IMG/VR virus record: IMGVR_UViG_3300027792_000021
Span: 1 to 57,000 of that record
Length of the DNA: 57,000 nucleotides
From: a virus
Strand: one strand, 5' to 3'
The position numbers were made by a program, and so were the translations under genes. Positions within the stretch are counted from its first letter, which is position 1; every line of letters starts with the position of its first letter. The notes under the pieces are model-generated. The model did not search any database, was not told the DNA's origin, and was given only the letters and a program-made list of their open reading frames with translations. Positions 36,028 through 43,261 of this stretch are shown in pieces.

Positions 36028-36045
36028 GCCCTGAGAAATCAGGGC
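36028..36045 (+). other. GAAA-tetraloop hairpin before start codon
   Basis: 7-bp perfect stem GCCCTGA/TCAGGGC capped by GAAA and followed by AAGGGGG. Compared with 35791-35808, the loop-closing pair changes from G-C to A-U and the second pair from U-G to C-G, so pairing is kept while sequence differs. Confidence 0.75.
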
Positions 36046-36056
36046 AAGGGGGAAAT

Positions 36057-36302
36057 ATGGCTAAAATAACAGTGTATTCACGAGGACTTGGAAGAGCAAT
36101 CACGCTGAAAGAAGGCATCACGATGGAGCGGTGCCTGCAAAGCATCCCCGATGCAGTTAAGGTAAAAAAGCCGTCCACTGCTACGATGGAAAAGTGGTGC
36201 GACGAAGGCGGGTGTAAAGCCATTGATGGATGCTGGGTAGAACCGGACGGAACTTGTAAACATGGATACCCTTCATGGCTATCTGCCCTTGGATATATTT
36301 AA
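36057..36302 (+). CDS. Small conserved phage protein with Cys and PSWL tail
   Basis: 81 aa from the ATG at 36057 (AAGGGGG upstream; the frame is open to 35988 but without a site). C-terminal CKAIDGCWVEPDGTCKHGYP plus PSWLSALGYI matches a widespread short phage protein of unknown function; four Cys and one His could hold zinc. Confidence 0.65.
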   Translation: MAKITVYSRGLGRAITLKEGITMERCLQSIPDAVKVKKPSTATMEKWCDEGGCKAIDGCWVEPDGTCKHGYPSWLSALGYI

Positions 36303-36315
36303 TCTGTTTCAGTCT

Positions 36316-36341
36316 CAGTTCAGGGCTCTGGTCCTGGACTG
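36316..36341 (+). other. Intercistronic hairpin
   Basis: 9-bp stem CAGTTCAGG/CCTGGACTG with one G-U pair and an 8-base loop, in the 81-bp gap before the next gene. Confidence 0.6.
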
Positions 36342-36383
36342 GAGCGGAGATAGAATACACTAAAGGAAAAGGAGAAATAAGTA

Positions 36384-36581
36384 ATGAACCTTACAACGCT
36401 CAAAAACAAGGTAAGAACCGGAAAGGTGCGACAACTGCATACTGCCTTGGCAAATGAATACGTCTCACGCAAGGCAGGACCATACGTCCGGGAATATCAA
36501 GGACGTTACGGCAAGGGCTTTGCGCTACTATCGCCTAATCGACACAGTAATAATTTTAGTTTTATAACTTATTTCATATAG
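36384..36581 (+). CDS. Small basic phage protein
   Basis: 65 aa, basic. RKAGPYVREYQGRYGKGFALLSPNRHSNNF resembles a short conserved phage sequence of unknown function. AGGAG lies 8 bases before the ATG. Confidence 0.6.
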   Translation: MNLTTLKNKVRTGKVRQLHTALANEYVSRKAGPYVREYQGRYGKGFALLSPNRHSNNFSFITYFI

Positions 36582-36583
36582 TG

Positions 36584-36608
36584 AGTCGGTTACAAAATGT
36601 AACCGATT
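36584..36608 (+). other. Intercistronic hairpin
   Basis: Stem of 10-11 bp around TCGGTTAC/GTAACCGA with an A-rich loop, ending 6 bases before the GGAGA site of the 36626 gene. Confidence 0.65.
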
Positions 36609-36625
36609 GAAAAGGAGAAAAAGAG

Positions 36626-36898
36626 ATGAAAAACCTTAGAGACATTAAAGATCGATTTCACACTGAACTCAAGCAATGGTTCAAAAAACAAACCGAAAAC
36701 ATTTACGAAAATTATTACCTGTATTACTTGCCGGCAACATCCCAACATGATGGTGGCATAATCATTGCCAAGGATAAACCGGCCAATCCCGAATACCAAT
36801 TAGCAACAGGGCAATCAATCCGCAAAGATTGTACGATAGAGCAAAACATGATTGTGTTTAGCGATATTTTAAACAGATTGCCAGTATTATCAGACTAA
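36626..36898 (+). CDS. Small early protein
   Basis: 90 aa, helical and charged at both ends, Tyr-rich centre (YENYYLYYLP). AAGGAG upstream of the ATG. No family recognised. Confidence 0.6.
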   Translation: MKNLRDIKDRFHTELKQWFKKQTENIYENYYLYYLPATSQHDGGIIIAKDKPANPEYQLATGQSIRKDCTIEQNMIVFSDILNRLPVLSD

Positions 36899-36942
36899 TT
36901 CCAACGCCCTGAGCATGGCACTAAAAGGCTCGGAGGATAACT

Positions 36943-37125
36943 ATGGGAAAAATTAAATATACAATCTGGGGAATCCCCTGGAAAGGGGAAAAAGAAGAGT
37001 TGTTTTGTGATAAAACGTGGTGGGGTGAAGACATCACAAATTTAACACAGGCCAAATCGTTAATGATTTATTATACAATTACCAGAGGAAGCACTAAGGT
37101 CAGAATAAAGGAGGAGCCATGTTAA
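36943..37125 (+). CDS. Small early protein
   Basis: 60 aa, Trp-rich (IWGIPWKGEKEE, KTWWGED). GGAGG before the ATG; a weaker 6-bp hairpin (36909-36933) precedes it, starting with the GCCCTGAG seen at other pre-start hairpins. Overlaps the HTH gene by 7 bp. Confidence 0.55.
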   Translation: MGKIKYTIWGIPWKGEKEELFCDKTWWGEDITNLTQAKSLMIYYTITRGSTKVRIKEEPC

Positions 37126-37460
37126 AAGCTGTTGACCAAGCCAGAAGCTTGAGAAACTTGCAATCAAGGGCAAGGGTACGCAACAAGGAGCTTGCCAAGT
37201 TAACCGGCCTTGCTGAATCGACTATATTTGCTTATCGATCAGGCCGTCTCAAAGTCCCTGACCATGTTCTGGACCTGCTGAGCGAGAGGGCAAGACGATA
37301 CAAAAAACCCTATACTGAGCAACAAGGAAATATATATCTTGTTGCACAAATCCAAGCCTATATCCATGACCTTGTATCATGGGCAGGGCCGGAGTACGTC
37401 ACTGAGGAAATATTGCCTGAAATAGACCAAATCAGGCGATATGCGAACAGGAGGATATGA
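37119..37460 (+). CDS. HTH transcription regulator
   Basis: 113 aa. Helix-turn-helix at about 22-55: NKELAKLTGLAESTIFAYRSGRLKVPDHVLDLL, a Cro/CI-type layout. C-terminal helical part for oligomerisation. A candidate regulator of the divergent terS/early promoters 1.7 kb upstream. GGAGG before the ATG. Confidence 0.65.
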   Translation: MLKAVDQARSLRNLQSRARVRNKELAKLTGLAESTIFAYRSGRLKVPDHVLDLLSERARRYKKPYTEQQGNIYLVAQIQAYIHDLVSWAGPEYVTEEILPEIDQIRRYANRRI

Positions 37461-37464
37461 TACT

Positions 37465-37635
37465 ATGAACACCAGAACTTGTGCGGTATGCGGAAAAATC
37501 AAACCAATTAATCAATTTGGCAATGGCATAAAAAGCTCTAAGAATACCTGTCTTGAGTGTGTAAAAAAAGCACACAACAGGGATAAGCCGCCTAAAGTTG
37601 ATCCAATTATGGAATATCTAAAGGAGTTAAACTAA
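37465..37635 (+). CDS. Small zinc-finger protein
   Basis: 56 aa from the ATG at 37465; TCAVCGKIKPINQFGNG and CLECVKK give one four-Cys site. The pattern (CxxC-KxKPxxxF ... CxxC) recalls the zinc-binding start of phage HNH-type proteins, but no nuclease core follows. GGAGG about 10 bases upstream. Confidence 0.6.
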   Translation: MNTRTCAVCGKIKPINQFGNGIKSSKNTCLECVKKAHNRDKPPKVDPIMEYLKELN

Positions 37636-37636
37636 T

Positions 37637-37813
37637 ATGATAAGTCTATTTCGTATATGTGGAATTTTATTAGGCTTTTCCTTTATGACACTGGCCCTAT
37701 TCTGGGGTCAGGACTTTGATGCTAATAGTGGATTACTCATGGCTGGAGGTGCCATGATCGTGGCAGGGAGCCTGATAAAGATAATCGAAAAAGTTGACAA
37801 TGAAGAAAATTAA
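37637..37813 (+). CDS. Small two-helix membrane protein
   Basis: 58 aa: hydrophobic segments at about 3-23 and 31-49, charged tail. AAGGAG 10 bases before the ATG. Last gene of the rightward early operon; a promoter for a downstream small RNA lies inside its 3' end. Confidence 0.6.
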   Translation: MISLFRICGILLGFSFMTLALFWGQDFDANSGLLMAGGAMIVAGSLIKIIEKVDNEEN

Positions 37814-37822
37814 TACTATATA
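37794..37822 (+). promoter_or_regulatory. Promoter for candidate small RNA
   Basis: TTGACA (37794-37799), 17-bp spacer, TATATA (37817-37822), ending 9 bases past the stop of the preceding gene. Confidence 0.65.
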
Positions 37823-37828
37823 TAAAAT

Positions 37829-37970
37829 ATATATACGGGGACTGTGACATCGTACAGGGTTGGTACTGATCGCGACAGTTTACGATGTTTACCGGAAAAT
37901 CCAACTTTATCCCGTTTATAGCATAGGCGGATGACCCCTTGTTTGCTGATACAAATGAGGGGTCTATTAT
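37829..37970 (+). ncRNA. Candidate structured small RNA
   Basis: Between promoter and terminator, with no ORF. Stems: ACGGG/CCCGT (37835-37839 with 37911-37915), ACATCGTA/TACGATGT (37847-37854 with 37881-37888, perfect 8 bp), and a possible pseudoknot GTTGG/CCAAC (37859-37863 with 37901-37905). The 3' end is the terminator hairpin. No known family recognised; may regulate neighbouring operons or be the operon's processed 3' end. Confidence 0.55.
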
Positions 37971-37973
37971 TTT
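37933..37973 (+). terminator. Rho-independent terminator
   Basis: GACCCCT (37933-37939) pairs with AGGGGTC (37958-37964), followed by TATTATTTT. Ends the rightward early operon against the convergent gene at 37972. Confidence 0.75.
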
Positions 37974-38175
37974 AGTTACTTGCCATTCCATCCATCGGAC
38001 GCCCTTTGCTCTCCCATAATTTTACAGCATTTTCAAGTGCTTCATGTGGTGTTTTTGCATCTGCCCAAAAATTACCACAAGCGTTTACATGTGCTCGCCA
38101 CATATCACCACGCATATAAATTGACGGATAACACCCATAAAATTTAAGCCATTTCATCCTTTTATTTAGTTCCAT
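37972..38175 (-). CDS. Small phage protein
   Basis: 67 aa from the ATG at 38175 (AAGGA about 10 bases upstream). WRAHVNACGNFWADAKTPHEALENAVKLWESKG is the pattern of small phage proteins that resemble HicB-like folds (one beta hairpin plus helix). Last gene of the leftward early block. Confidence 0.55.
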   Translation of the reverse strand: MELNKRMKWLKFYGCYPSIYMRGDMWRAHVNACGNFWADAKTPHEALENAVKLWESKGRPMDGMASN

Positions 38176-38195
38176 AGATAATTTTCCTTTTTTAG

Positions 38196-38224
38196 TTGAC
38201 AAGAAAGAAAATAGTATATAGACT
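38196..38224 (+). promoter_or_regulatory. Possible promoter for short RNA
   Basis: TTGACA (38196-38201), 17-bp spacer, TAGACT (38219-38224). The -10 is imperfect. It points towards a strong terminator 30-65 bp downstream. Confidence 0.5.
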
Positions 38225-38230
38225 ATATTT

Positions 38231-38290
38231 ACTTTCTTCTCCCTTTCCTCCTTAGCCCCTCGTGCTGTAAAGCAGGGGGGCTTTCTTTTT
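38231..38290 (+). ncRNA. Candidate 60-nt RNA carrying an anti-Shine-Dalgarno sequence
   Basis: Pyrimidine-rich 5' part (TTTCTTCTCCC) followed by CCTCCTTA at 38247-38254, the same octamer as the 16S rRNA 3' tail that pairs with ribosome binding sites, then a terminator hairpin. No ORF. Could pair with the phage's or host's AGGAGG sites. Existence depends on the moderate promoter upstream. Confidence 0.45.
38254..38290 (+). terminator. Rho-independent terminator
   Basis: AGCCCC (38254-38259) and TGCT (38263-38266) pair with AGCA (38271-38274) and GGGGCT (38277-38282) around a GTAA tetraloop, then TTTCTTTTT. There is no rightward protein gene between it and the previous terminator. Confidence 0.75.
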
Positions 38291-38294
38291 GTCC

Positions 38295-38414
38295 TCAATA
38301 ATACTTTTTGCATTCATCGATTAAAGACAAAGCCTTATCAGGTCGATAATTCCTAATTGCATCTTCAATTTGGTCTAAGTCATGGCGAATCTCTTCACCA
38401 TAATTAAGATACAA
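38295..38414 (-). CDS. Possible small acidic protein
   Basis: 39 aa from a TTG at 38414; the frame is open further up. Acidic, helical (GEEIRHDLDQIEDAIRN...). No clear ribosome site; overlaps the end of the membrane gene. Confidence 0.35.
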   Translation of the reverse strand: MYLNYGEEIRHDLDQIEDAIRNYRPDKALSLIDECKKYY

Positions 38415-38652
38415 TTTTACAGGCCCATTGCCAATTAAGTTCAAACATAATCGCTATTAACGATCCAAATAAAAAAATTACAAGTAAAAACAGTGATCCC
38501 AATATCCATATTGGCATCTTTTCTTTAGGTTCATTCCAAAATTCGTACATCTTGGGAATCTTAATTAATCCTTTTCCCAAAAAATAAGGAATAAAAATAA
38601 ATGCAAGTATCTCAGCAACTTTCAAACCTACAAATACCAATACTGTTTCCAT
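38404..38652 (-). CDS. Small membrane protein
   Basis: 82 aa with two transmembrane segments (about 3-25 and 46-70) separated by a short basic/acidic loop. AGGAGG 9 bases before the ATG. Unknown role; early-region membrane proteins often affect host envelope or exclusion. Confidence 0.55.
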   Translation of the reverse strand: METVLVFVGLKVAEILAFIFIPYFLGKGLIKIPKMYEFWNEPKEKMPIWILGSLFLLVIFLFGSLIAIMFELNWQWACKIVS

Positions 38653-38872
38653 TTCAAATTACCTCCTAAATTTGCGTTTTAAGACGTTCTTATCCCAAAT
38701 GTGACCCAACCTACTCATTTTGAATTTCATCGTCTTCTATGCCTGTTTTTGTTTGAATGTGACTATACTGACGAACCTTTTCTATGGGCACTTTCGTCTT
38801 TTAAAACTTTTCTGTCCCAAAACATGACACAACACACGTTCCCATGTGTGAGAATTGAATCCTGATGAGTTT
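38653..38872 (-). repeat. Gene-poor stretch with two diverged 35-bp repeats
   Basis: Two segments of about 35 bp (around 38666-38704 and 38795-38832; minus strand GTCACATTTGGGATAAGAAC and GTCATGTTTTGGGACAGAAA) are about three-quarters identical and each lies in a tiny ORF whose product contains W-D-(K/R)-x-V-L-K. Either degenerate mini-gene duplicates or a repeated control site. Otherwise no gene or promoter seen. Confidence 0.45.
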
Positions 38873-39244
38873 TCACGGTATAAGCCTATCCTTTGAGAAA
38901 TTTAAAACCTCCTTCTCTTGTTTCTCCAGTTTCTCTTTTAGTTTCCGCAAATTCGTCCACGGTTTATTTGCCTTCCCACTACCCCAGCACATATCACATA
39001 TCCCGGAAGTAACCATCTGCCCACCTGCACCGCCTCCCCAAAGTGAAGTATCGCCATAAGCACGAACTCCTGCACCACCACAAACAGAACAAGGGACATC
39101 CCCCATTTCGCGGTCAATATCTCTCCATAAAAGCATGTCGTTATATATGATGTCCTGTCGCCGATTACAGCATTCCTGTAATTGCTTTACCTGTTCTTTT
39201 AGTTGAGCATTTTCTTCCAAAACATCAGCTTTTTCTCGTGTCAT
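38873..39244 (-). CDS. Coiled-coil protein with DnaJ-type zinc centre
   Basis: 123 aa from the ATG at 39244 (AGAGG 8 bases upstream, ATGA overlap with the previous gene; a GTG at 39253 is possible). N-terminal coiled coil, then PCSVCGGAG and ICDMCWGSG: two CxxCxGxG motifs as in the DnaJ Cys-rich region, then another charged helix. Unknown partner. Confidence 0.6.
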   Translation of the reverse strand: MTREKADVLEENAQLKEQVKQLQECCNRRQDIIYNDMLLWRDIDREMGDVPCSVCGGAGVRAYGDTSLWGGGAGGQMVTSGICDMCWGSGKANKPWTNLRKLKEKLEKQEKEVLNFSKDRLIP

Positions 39245-39429
39245 CGTTTCCACCTCTCCATACTAAAAACTAAATCCCTTGTGTCGGTTCTCATGTCAAA
39301 TCCCAACTCCCATAAATAATATCCGTGGGATTCCATCACATTGACTATGTCTTTATCTAATTCGGCATTTACTTCCCCCACAATAGTCTTATAGCACAAT
39401 CTTGCCTCACCCTTCTTTAGCTCAATCAT
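39241..39429 (-). CDS. Small hypothetical protein
   Basis: 62 aa, alpha/beta, Tyr/Trp in the centre (MESHGYYLWELGFDMRT). AAGGAGGAGG before the ATG. Part of a run of overlapping small genes (ATGA-type junctions on both sides). Confidence 0.55.
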   Translation of the reverse strand: MIELKKGEARLCYKTIVGEVNAELDKDIVNVMESHGYYLWELGFDMRTDTRDLVFSMERWKR

Positions 39430-39602
39430 CGTTTCGCCTCCTCCTTGCTGAAAATAACTTTATGCCCTTTTTCATCACGCACCTCTACAACAAAATCTTG
39501 CAAAGATGGGTGCTTAATCATGTCATAAAACCCTGATTTATGATGAATTATTTTGAATAGAAGTACTCCCTTCTTGTCTTTTATGGTTACGGACTTAATC
39601 AT
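39426..39602 (-). CDS. Small hypothetical protein
   Basis: 58 aa, beta-rich with basic residues (MIKSVTIKDKKGVLLFKI ... FVVEVRDEKGHKVIFSKEEAKR). Overlaps the neighbours on both sides by 4 bases, indicating translational coupling. Confidence 0.6.
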   Translation of the reverse strand: MIKSVTIKDKKGVLLFKIIHHKSGFYDMIKHPSLQDFVVEVRDEKGHKVIFSKEEAKR

Positions 39603-39829
39603 CTCTTAATGAACTCTTCTATCGTGTTTTCGCATTTTTTAAGACAAAGTATTGCCTGAATCTCAATTTCATGCAAAATTCGTTGTTTGGTTATACTTTC
39701 AGGCTTTAAAACTGATAGCATTTTTAACCGTGAGGCACAATCACGGTAAGCATCGGCCTTGCCTTTAAGATACATCCGATCCATTAAAACAGCCATTCTA
39801 TGTTGTAAATCCTGTAGGTTATCGTCCAT
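39599..39829 (-). CDS. Small helical protein
   Basis: 76 aa, all-helical with Cys at three positions and alternating charge. GGGGGG-type site overlaps the end of the zinc-ribbon gene upstream. No family recognised. Confidence 0.55.
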   Translation of the reverse strand: MDDNLQDLQHRMAVLMDRMYLKGKADAYRDCASRLKMLSVLKPESITKQRILHEIEIQAILCLKKCENTIEEFIKR

Positions 39830-39977
39830 AGTCCCCCCTTATGCTGAAACTCTCATTACTCCCACACTTCGGACACTTAATTTTGCTATCGTCTGCACCA
39901 TAGTACGGCCATTCATTGCCACAGATATTGCAAGTTACGATTTTCGGCTGGCTCAGTCCTGATTTAGTCTTATCCAT
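39819..39977 (-). CDS. Zinc-ribbon mini-protein
   Basis: 52 aa from the ATG at 39977 (GGGAGGG 7 bases before). TCNICGNEWPYYG and KCPKCGSNES form a complete four-Cys ribbon. A longer start at 40043 lacks a ribosome site. Confidence 0.65.
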   Translation of the reverse strand: MDKTKSGLSQPKIVTCNICGNEWPYYGADDSKIKCPKCGSNESFSIRGDYGR

Positions 39978-40043
39978 GTTTTGTCCCTCCCTTATGCGTT
40001 TTAACACGCTCGGTAAAATAGTTGATATGTGTTCCGGGTCCAT

Positions 40044-40805
40044 TTATGCCTCCGCTATATACTCAATAACAACAATACGACAATTTACGCCAGTACCACT
40101 TCCCTTGAATGATCCTTCTGATAATTTTTCTGAATATCCACTAATTTCATTGAACCACTCACGAAACGCTTTTGCCTTCGTATTGCTTCGGAAGAAAGCA
40201 GCTTCACCCATAACAGATACAAGAACACCCTCATCTTTTAAAAACTTATGAGCGTGCATAACGTGAGAAATATCCTGCAATTCTTCAAATGGTGGATTCA
40301 TTACAACAACATCGTACTTTCTTTCAGGCTTGATATTAAGAAAATCTTCGTTCATTACTTGATAACCCATTTCAGAAAGTGCTTTTGCCCGCTGTTCATT
40401 TTTTTCAACGCAAAAGATTTCTGCCCCAGTTGACTTAATATGTTTGGCAATAGCCCCTAAACCGGCAGACGGCTCTAATACAATATCTCCAGGCCTTGTA
40501 TCAGCAAAAAGCATCATTCTATTTACTACTTCAAGAGGTGTCTCAAAAAACCCATCACGTTCTACAGTTAAAGTTCCGCTATCCAGTAAACCAACAACCT
40601 GTAAGCGTGGATCGAGCTTAAATATATGAGCCTTTGCAGAACGATTCCACTTACCACCCATAGCTTTTAGAGCCTTATTTACACGCTCATAAAGTTTACG
40701 ATCAAGTTGACCGACAAGAACTCCATGCAAACCGTCATTGCTCCACTCCATTGCTTTTAAAACTTCAAGCACATCATCTTCAAATTTCAATGTTTTTGTC
40801 AGCAT
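40044..40805 (-). CDS. DNA N6-adenine-type methyltransferase
   Basis: 253 aa. N-terminal 85-residue domain, then Rossmann methyltransferase: SAM-binding VLEPSAGLGAIAKH (109-122), acidic FCVEKN, catalytic NPPF (170-173), the signature of N6-adenine or related methylases. No partner restriction gene is seen, so host-enzyme evasion or regulation is likely. Order of motifs I to IV fits a gamma-type or related orphan enzyme; target sequence unknown. AAGGGG before the ATG. Confidence 0.75.
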   Translation of the reverse strand: MLTKTLKFEDDVLEVLKAMEWSNDGLHGVLVGQLDRKLYERVNKALKAMGGKWNRSAKAHIFKLDPRLQVVGLLDSGTLTVERDGFFETPLEVVNRMMLFADTRPGDIVLEPSAGLGAIAKHIKSTGAEIFCVEKNEQRAKALSEMGYQVMNEDFLNIKPERKYDVVVMNPPFEELQDISHVMHAHKFLKDEGVLVSVMGEAAFFRSNTKAKAFREWFNEISGYSEKLSEGSFKGSGTGVNCRIVVIEYIAEA

Positions 40806-40933
40806 ATTTTTCCCCTTGTTTCTGCTTTCTTGTATTCGTATTGCTGCAATAGCCAGTCAACCCATAAGCTTGTCGTCCGGGTATATGGCAAAGATGAGAG
40901 TAAATCTGCCATAAATTTGTAAAGTTTAATCAT
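40799..40933 (-). CDS. Small hypothetical protein
   Basis: 44 aa, Leu/Trp/Tyr-rich helical (MIKLYKFMADLLSSLPYTRTT...). Overlaps the primase-helicase stop by 8 bp and the methyltransferase start by 7 bp, so probably translated by coupling. Confidence 0.5.
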   Translation of the reverse strand: MIKLYKFMADLLSSLPYTRTTSLWVDWLLQQYEYKKAETRGKIC

Positions 40934-42554
40934 GTTTAACTACCTCATAAAAAATTCCATTAGAACGAACCATCATGTCAACATATCCCTCTTTTCCATG
41001 ATCAGCAAAACGTACTTTCTGGATATAGGCCGTTGTAATGTTGCTGCCATCCTTTTTACGATGTAGGCACAAACCAAAATCTGCCTTGTTTCTCCAATGT
41101 GCACCTCCGCTAATTTGATACATGGTAGGTGGAGAATATTTACCATCTTGATCTCTATGTAATATTCTTGGATGGGCTACTATCCAAGCATGAACTTGGT
41201 TAGTACTTACAAATTCTCTGATTTTAGATAAAGATTGTGCCAAGTATTGAGCTTCCGACATATTTTTATATTGGTGTTCAATTTCATTCCAGGGATCAAT
41301 CACTAATCCTTTAATCCCATACCGAAAAACAGCAGCCTTTGCCTTGGCAAGAATATCATCAAGATTCAACAATTTATTTTTGAGATATATAAAATATACA
41401 AAATCATTAAGGTGCTCAATTCCTTTGGTAACATCATATCTGCATAATTCTTCTGCCGTGCGCCCACTGGACATTTTTTGTAACAACAAAACGATATGCC
41501 TGTCTATAGGCCAATTTTCGGGAGAAAAGACAGCAAATTTCCAATTATTCAGTCTGTTAATGTTAAGCATTAAATTATCAACAAAACTGCTTTTCCCAGA
41601 ACCGGGGATACCGGTTATCACTGTAAAAAGTCCTAATTGTGGAGAATAATGTTGATCCAAAAAAGACCACCCCGTTTTTATCTTTGCCTCTCTTTTATCA
41701 AAAACCCGATCCATTATTTGTTTTTCATATTCTTTAACCCGATAAAGACCTTGCATCGGGCAAGGCTTTGCATTATTGATACAATCAAGAAGAATATCAG
41801 CACCATATTTCATTAAAACATCGTTAGAGTCTTTGCATCCGTCTGGATATTCAACTATCCAACACTTTTCCGGGCCTATACGCCTTACCATTTCTGCTGC
41901 CATAGCTTGCCCAGGGCCATCATCATCGAGAGCAAGAATAATCTGAGTACATTGGTTAATTATGTTTTCTGCAGATTCCATAAAATTAAAAGCACTATCA
42001 AAGGACTTTGTGCCTGGATTGATTGCACCATTAGGAACAGATGTGACTTTATCCCATCCTGCAGATTGCACAGCAAGAGCGTCCATTTCACCCTCTGTAA
42101 TTACGAGAGGTCCATCAAGCATAGAAATAAAATCAAATCTATAAAGACATGGTTCTGCCCCTGAAATCTGATAAAACTTTTTATTTATTCCTCTATGTTT
42201 GATATTAACTGTTTGCCCCGACTTGATATATGGAAAGCAAATGTCATTATTTTTTAAACCAATATTGTTTTGTGCCAATACATGATCTGAAATTTTTCTG
42301 TCTTTAAAAAATTTTATAGCTTCGTTATTTAATGGGGTTGGTTGATAAGTAGGTATAATATATTTTGACTTGGTTTTTTTGATACAACCTGAATATCCGC
42401 AATGGTGGCAACACCACAAACCTTCATCTATATTTACAGATAAACATTTTTCTTTAGATTTTTTACGAGTGGCAGAACACGAAGGGCACAAAGTTCTTTC
42501 ATGCCCCGAAGTATTAGTAAGGTGGATTCCATAATCAGTAAAAGTTTTTTTCAT
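40926..42554 (-). CDS. Primase-helicase (bifunctional, T7 gp4-like)
   Basis: 542 aa. Zinc-binding start with CPSC at 23-26 and CCHHC at 48-52; Toprim primase core VITEGEMDAL (151-160) with ALDDDGPG near 208-215; linker; RecA-like helicase with Walker A GIPGSGKS (315-322) and Walker B GLVIDPWNE. The layout of zinc motif, Toprim and DnaB-type helicase matches phage primase-helicases. With no DNA polymerase in the window, the phage likely recruits the host enzyme after loading this protein. Confidence 0.85.
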   Translation of the reverse strand: MKKTFTDYGIHLTNTSGHERTLCPSCSATRKKSKEKCLSVNIDEGLWCCHHCGYSGCIKKTKSKYIIPTYQPTPLNNEAIKFFKDRKISDHVLAQNNIGLKNNDICFPYIKSGQTVNIKHRGINKKFYQISGAEPCLYRFDFISMLDGPLVITEGEMDALAVQSAGWDKVTSVPNGAINPGTKSFDSAFNFMESAENIINQCTQIILALDDDGPGQAMAAEMVRRIGPEKCWIVEYPDGCKDSNDVLMKYGADILLDCINNAKPCPMQGLYRVKEYEKQIMDRVFDKREAKIKTGWSFLDQHYSPQLGLFTVITGIPGSGKSSFVDNLMLNINRLNNWKFAVFSPENWPIDRHIVLLLQKMSSGRTAEELCRYDVTKGIEHLNDFVYFIYLKNKLLNLDDILAKAKAAVFRYGIKGLVIDPWNEIEHQYKNMSEAQYLAQSLSKIREFVSTNQVHAWIVAHPRILHRDQDGKYSPPTMYQISGGAHWRNKADFGLCLHRKKDGSNITTAYIQKVRFADHGKEGYVDMMVRSNGIFYEVVKHD

Positions 42555-42562
42555 TGCCTACC

Positions 42563-43261
42563 TCAATATGGGAAAATTTCTTCCGTAGATTGTGCCGGTT
42601 GATCTTTAAGTGGAAAAATACCCTTCCATCCATTCTCAATACTTTGTTCAATTAATGCTCTGGCTATTTTAGGATTTCCACTACTAAATTTTTCAATTCT
42701 TCCGATATTTAATTTTTCTGCTTTCTTAGTCATTGTTCCTTTGAGTTTGTTTCTATGTTCTTTAAAATCTTCCCAAAGCTCTTCAGGAATAAAATCAGGT
42801 AACGTATTTTCTTTTTCTTCTTTTACTTCTTCTCTTTCTTTTATTATAGTGTTTCGACCTTTTGACCTTCGTAAGATCTTCATGGGATCTTCATTGTTGC
42901 CTTCATAATTATTAGGGTCTTGATAATAGTCATAATTTAAGATAGTTATAACAATTCCCCTTGTTGCCTTCATCGTTTCCGTCATGTTGCCTTCACATAA
43001 CCTTCGTAGAGCCTTCGTAAGACGTGGTTTTGAATACTTCATTTTACGAAAACCGACATACCAGCAAAGGTCATTTTGAATATCTGCAAATCTGAAAAAC
43101 CCTGTGCCCCTCGGAAGTTTACCATCTTTCCAGTTTACTTTTCTAATAAGATAGAGCCACAGTTCTCTTACAATAGGTGGCTCTTTCATAACCTCAGACT
43201 CATCCAATCTTCTTGGTTGTAAAATGTAGCCGCCTGGTATTTTGGTATAGCCATTTTTCAC
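42563..43261 (-). CDS. Replication protein, O/DnaD-like
   Basis: 232 aa. N-terminal winged-helix region (about 5-115: PPIVRELWLYLIRKVNW ... FADIQNDL), a charged linker rich in Lys/Glu, and a C-terminal helix IARALIEQSIENGWKGIFPLK typical of phage replication initiators and helicase loaders. Next to the primase-helicase it should load at the origin. The origin may be inside this gene or in the structured DNA at 43.4-44.3 kb. Confidence 0.7.
   Translation of the reverse strand: MKNGYTKIPGGYILQPRRLDESEVMKEPPIVRELWLYLIRKVNWKDGKLPRGTGFFRFADIQNDLCWYVGFRKMKYSKPRLTKALRRLCEGNMTETMKATRGIVITILNYDYYQDPNNYEGNNEDPMKILRRSKGRNTIIKEREEVKEEKENTLPDFIPEELWEDFKEHRNKLKGTMTKKAEKLNIGRIEKFSSGNPKIARALIEQSIENGWKGIFPLKDQPAQSTEEIFPY

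Noticed and set aside
37847-37888. Hammerhead or other self-cleaving ribozyme in the 37.8-kb RNA
   Set aside because: A CTGAT is present but the required GA and GAAA core elements are not in the right places.
35400-38300. tRNA genes in the folded intergenic regions
   Set aside because: No cloverleaf with TTCGANTC and acceptor pairing could be built at any of the hairpins.
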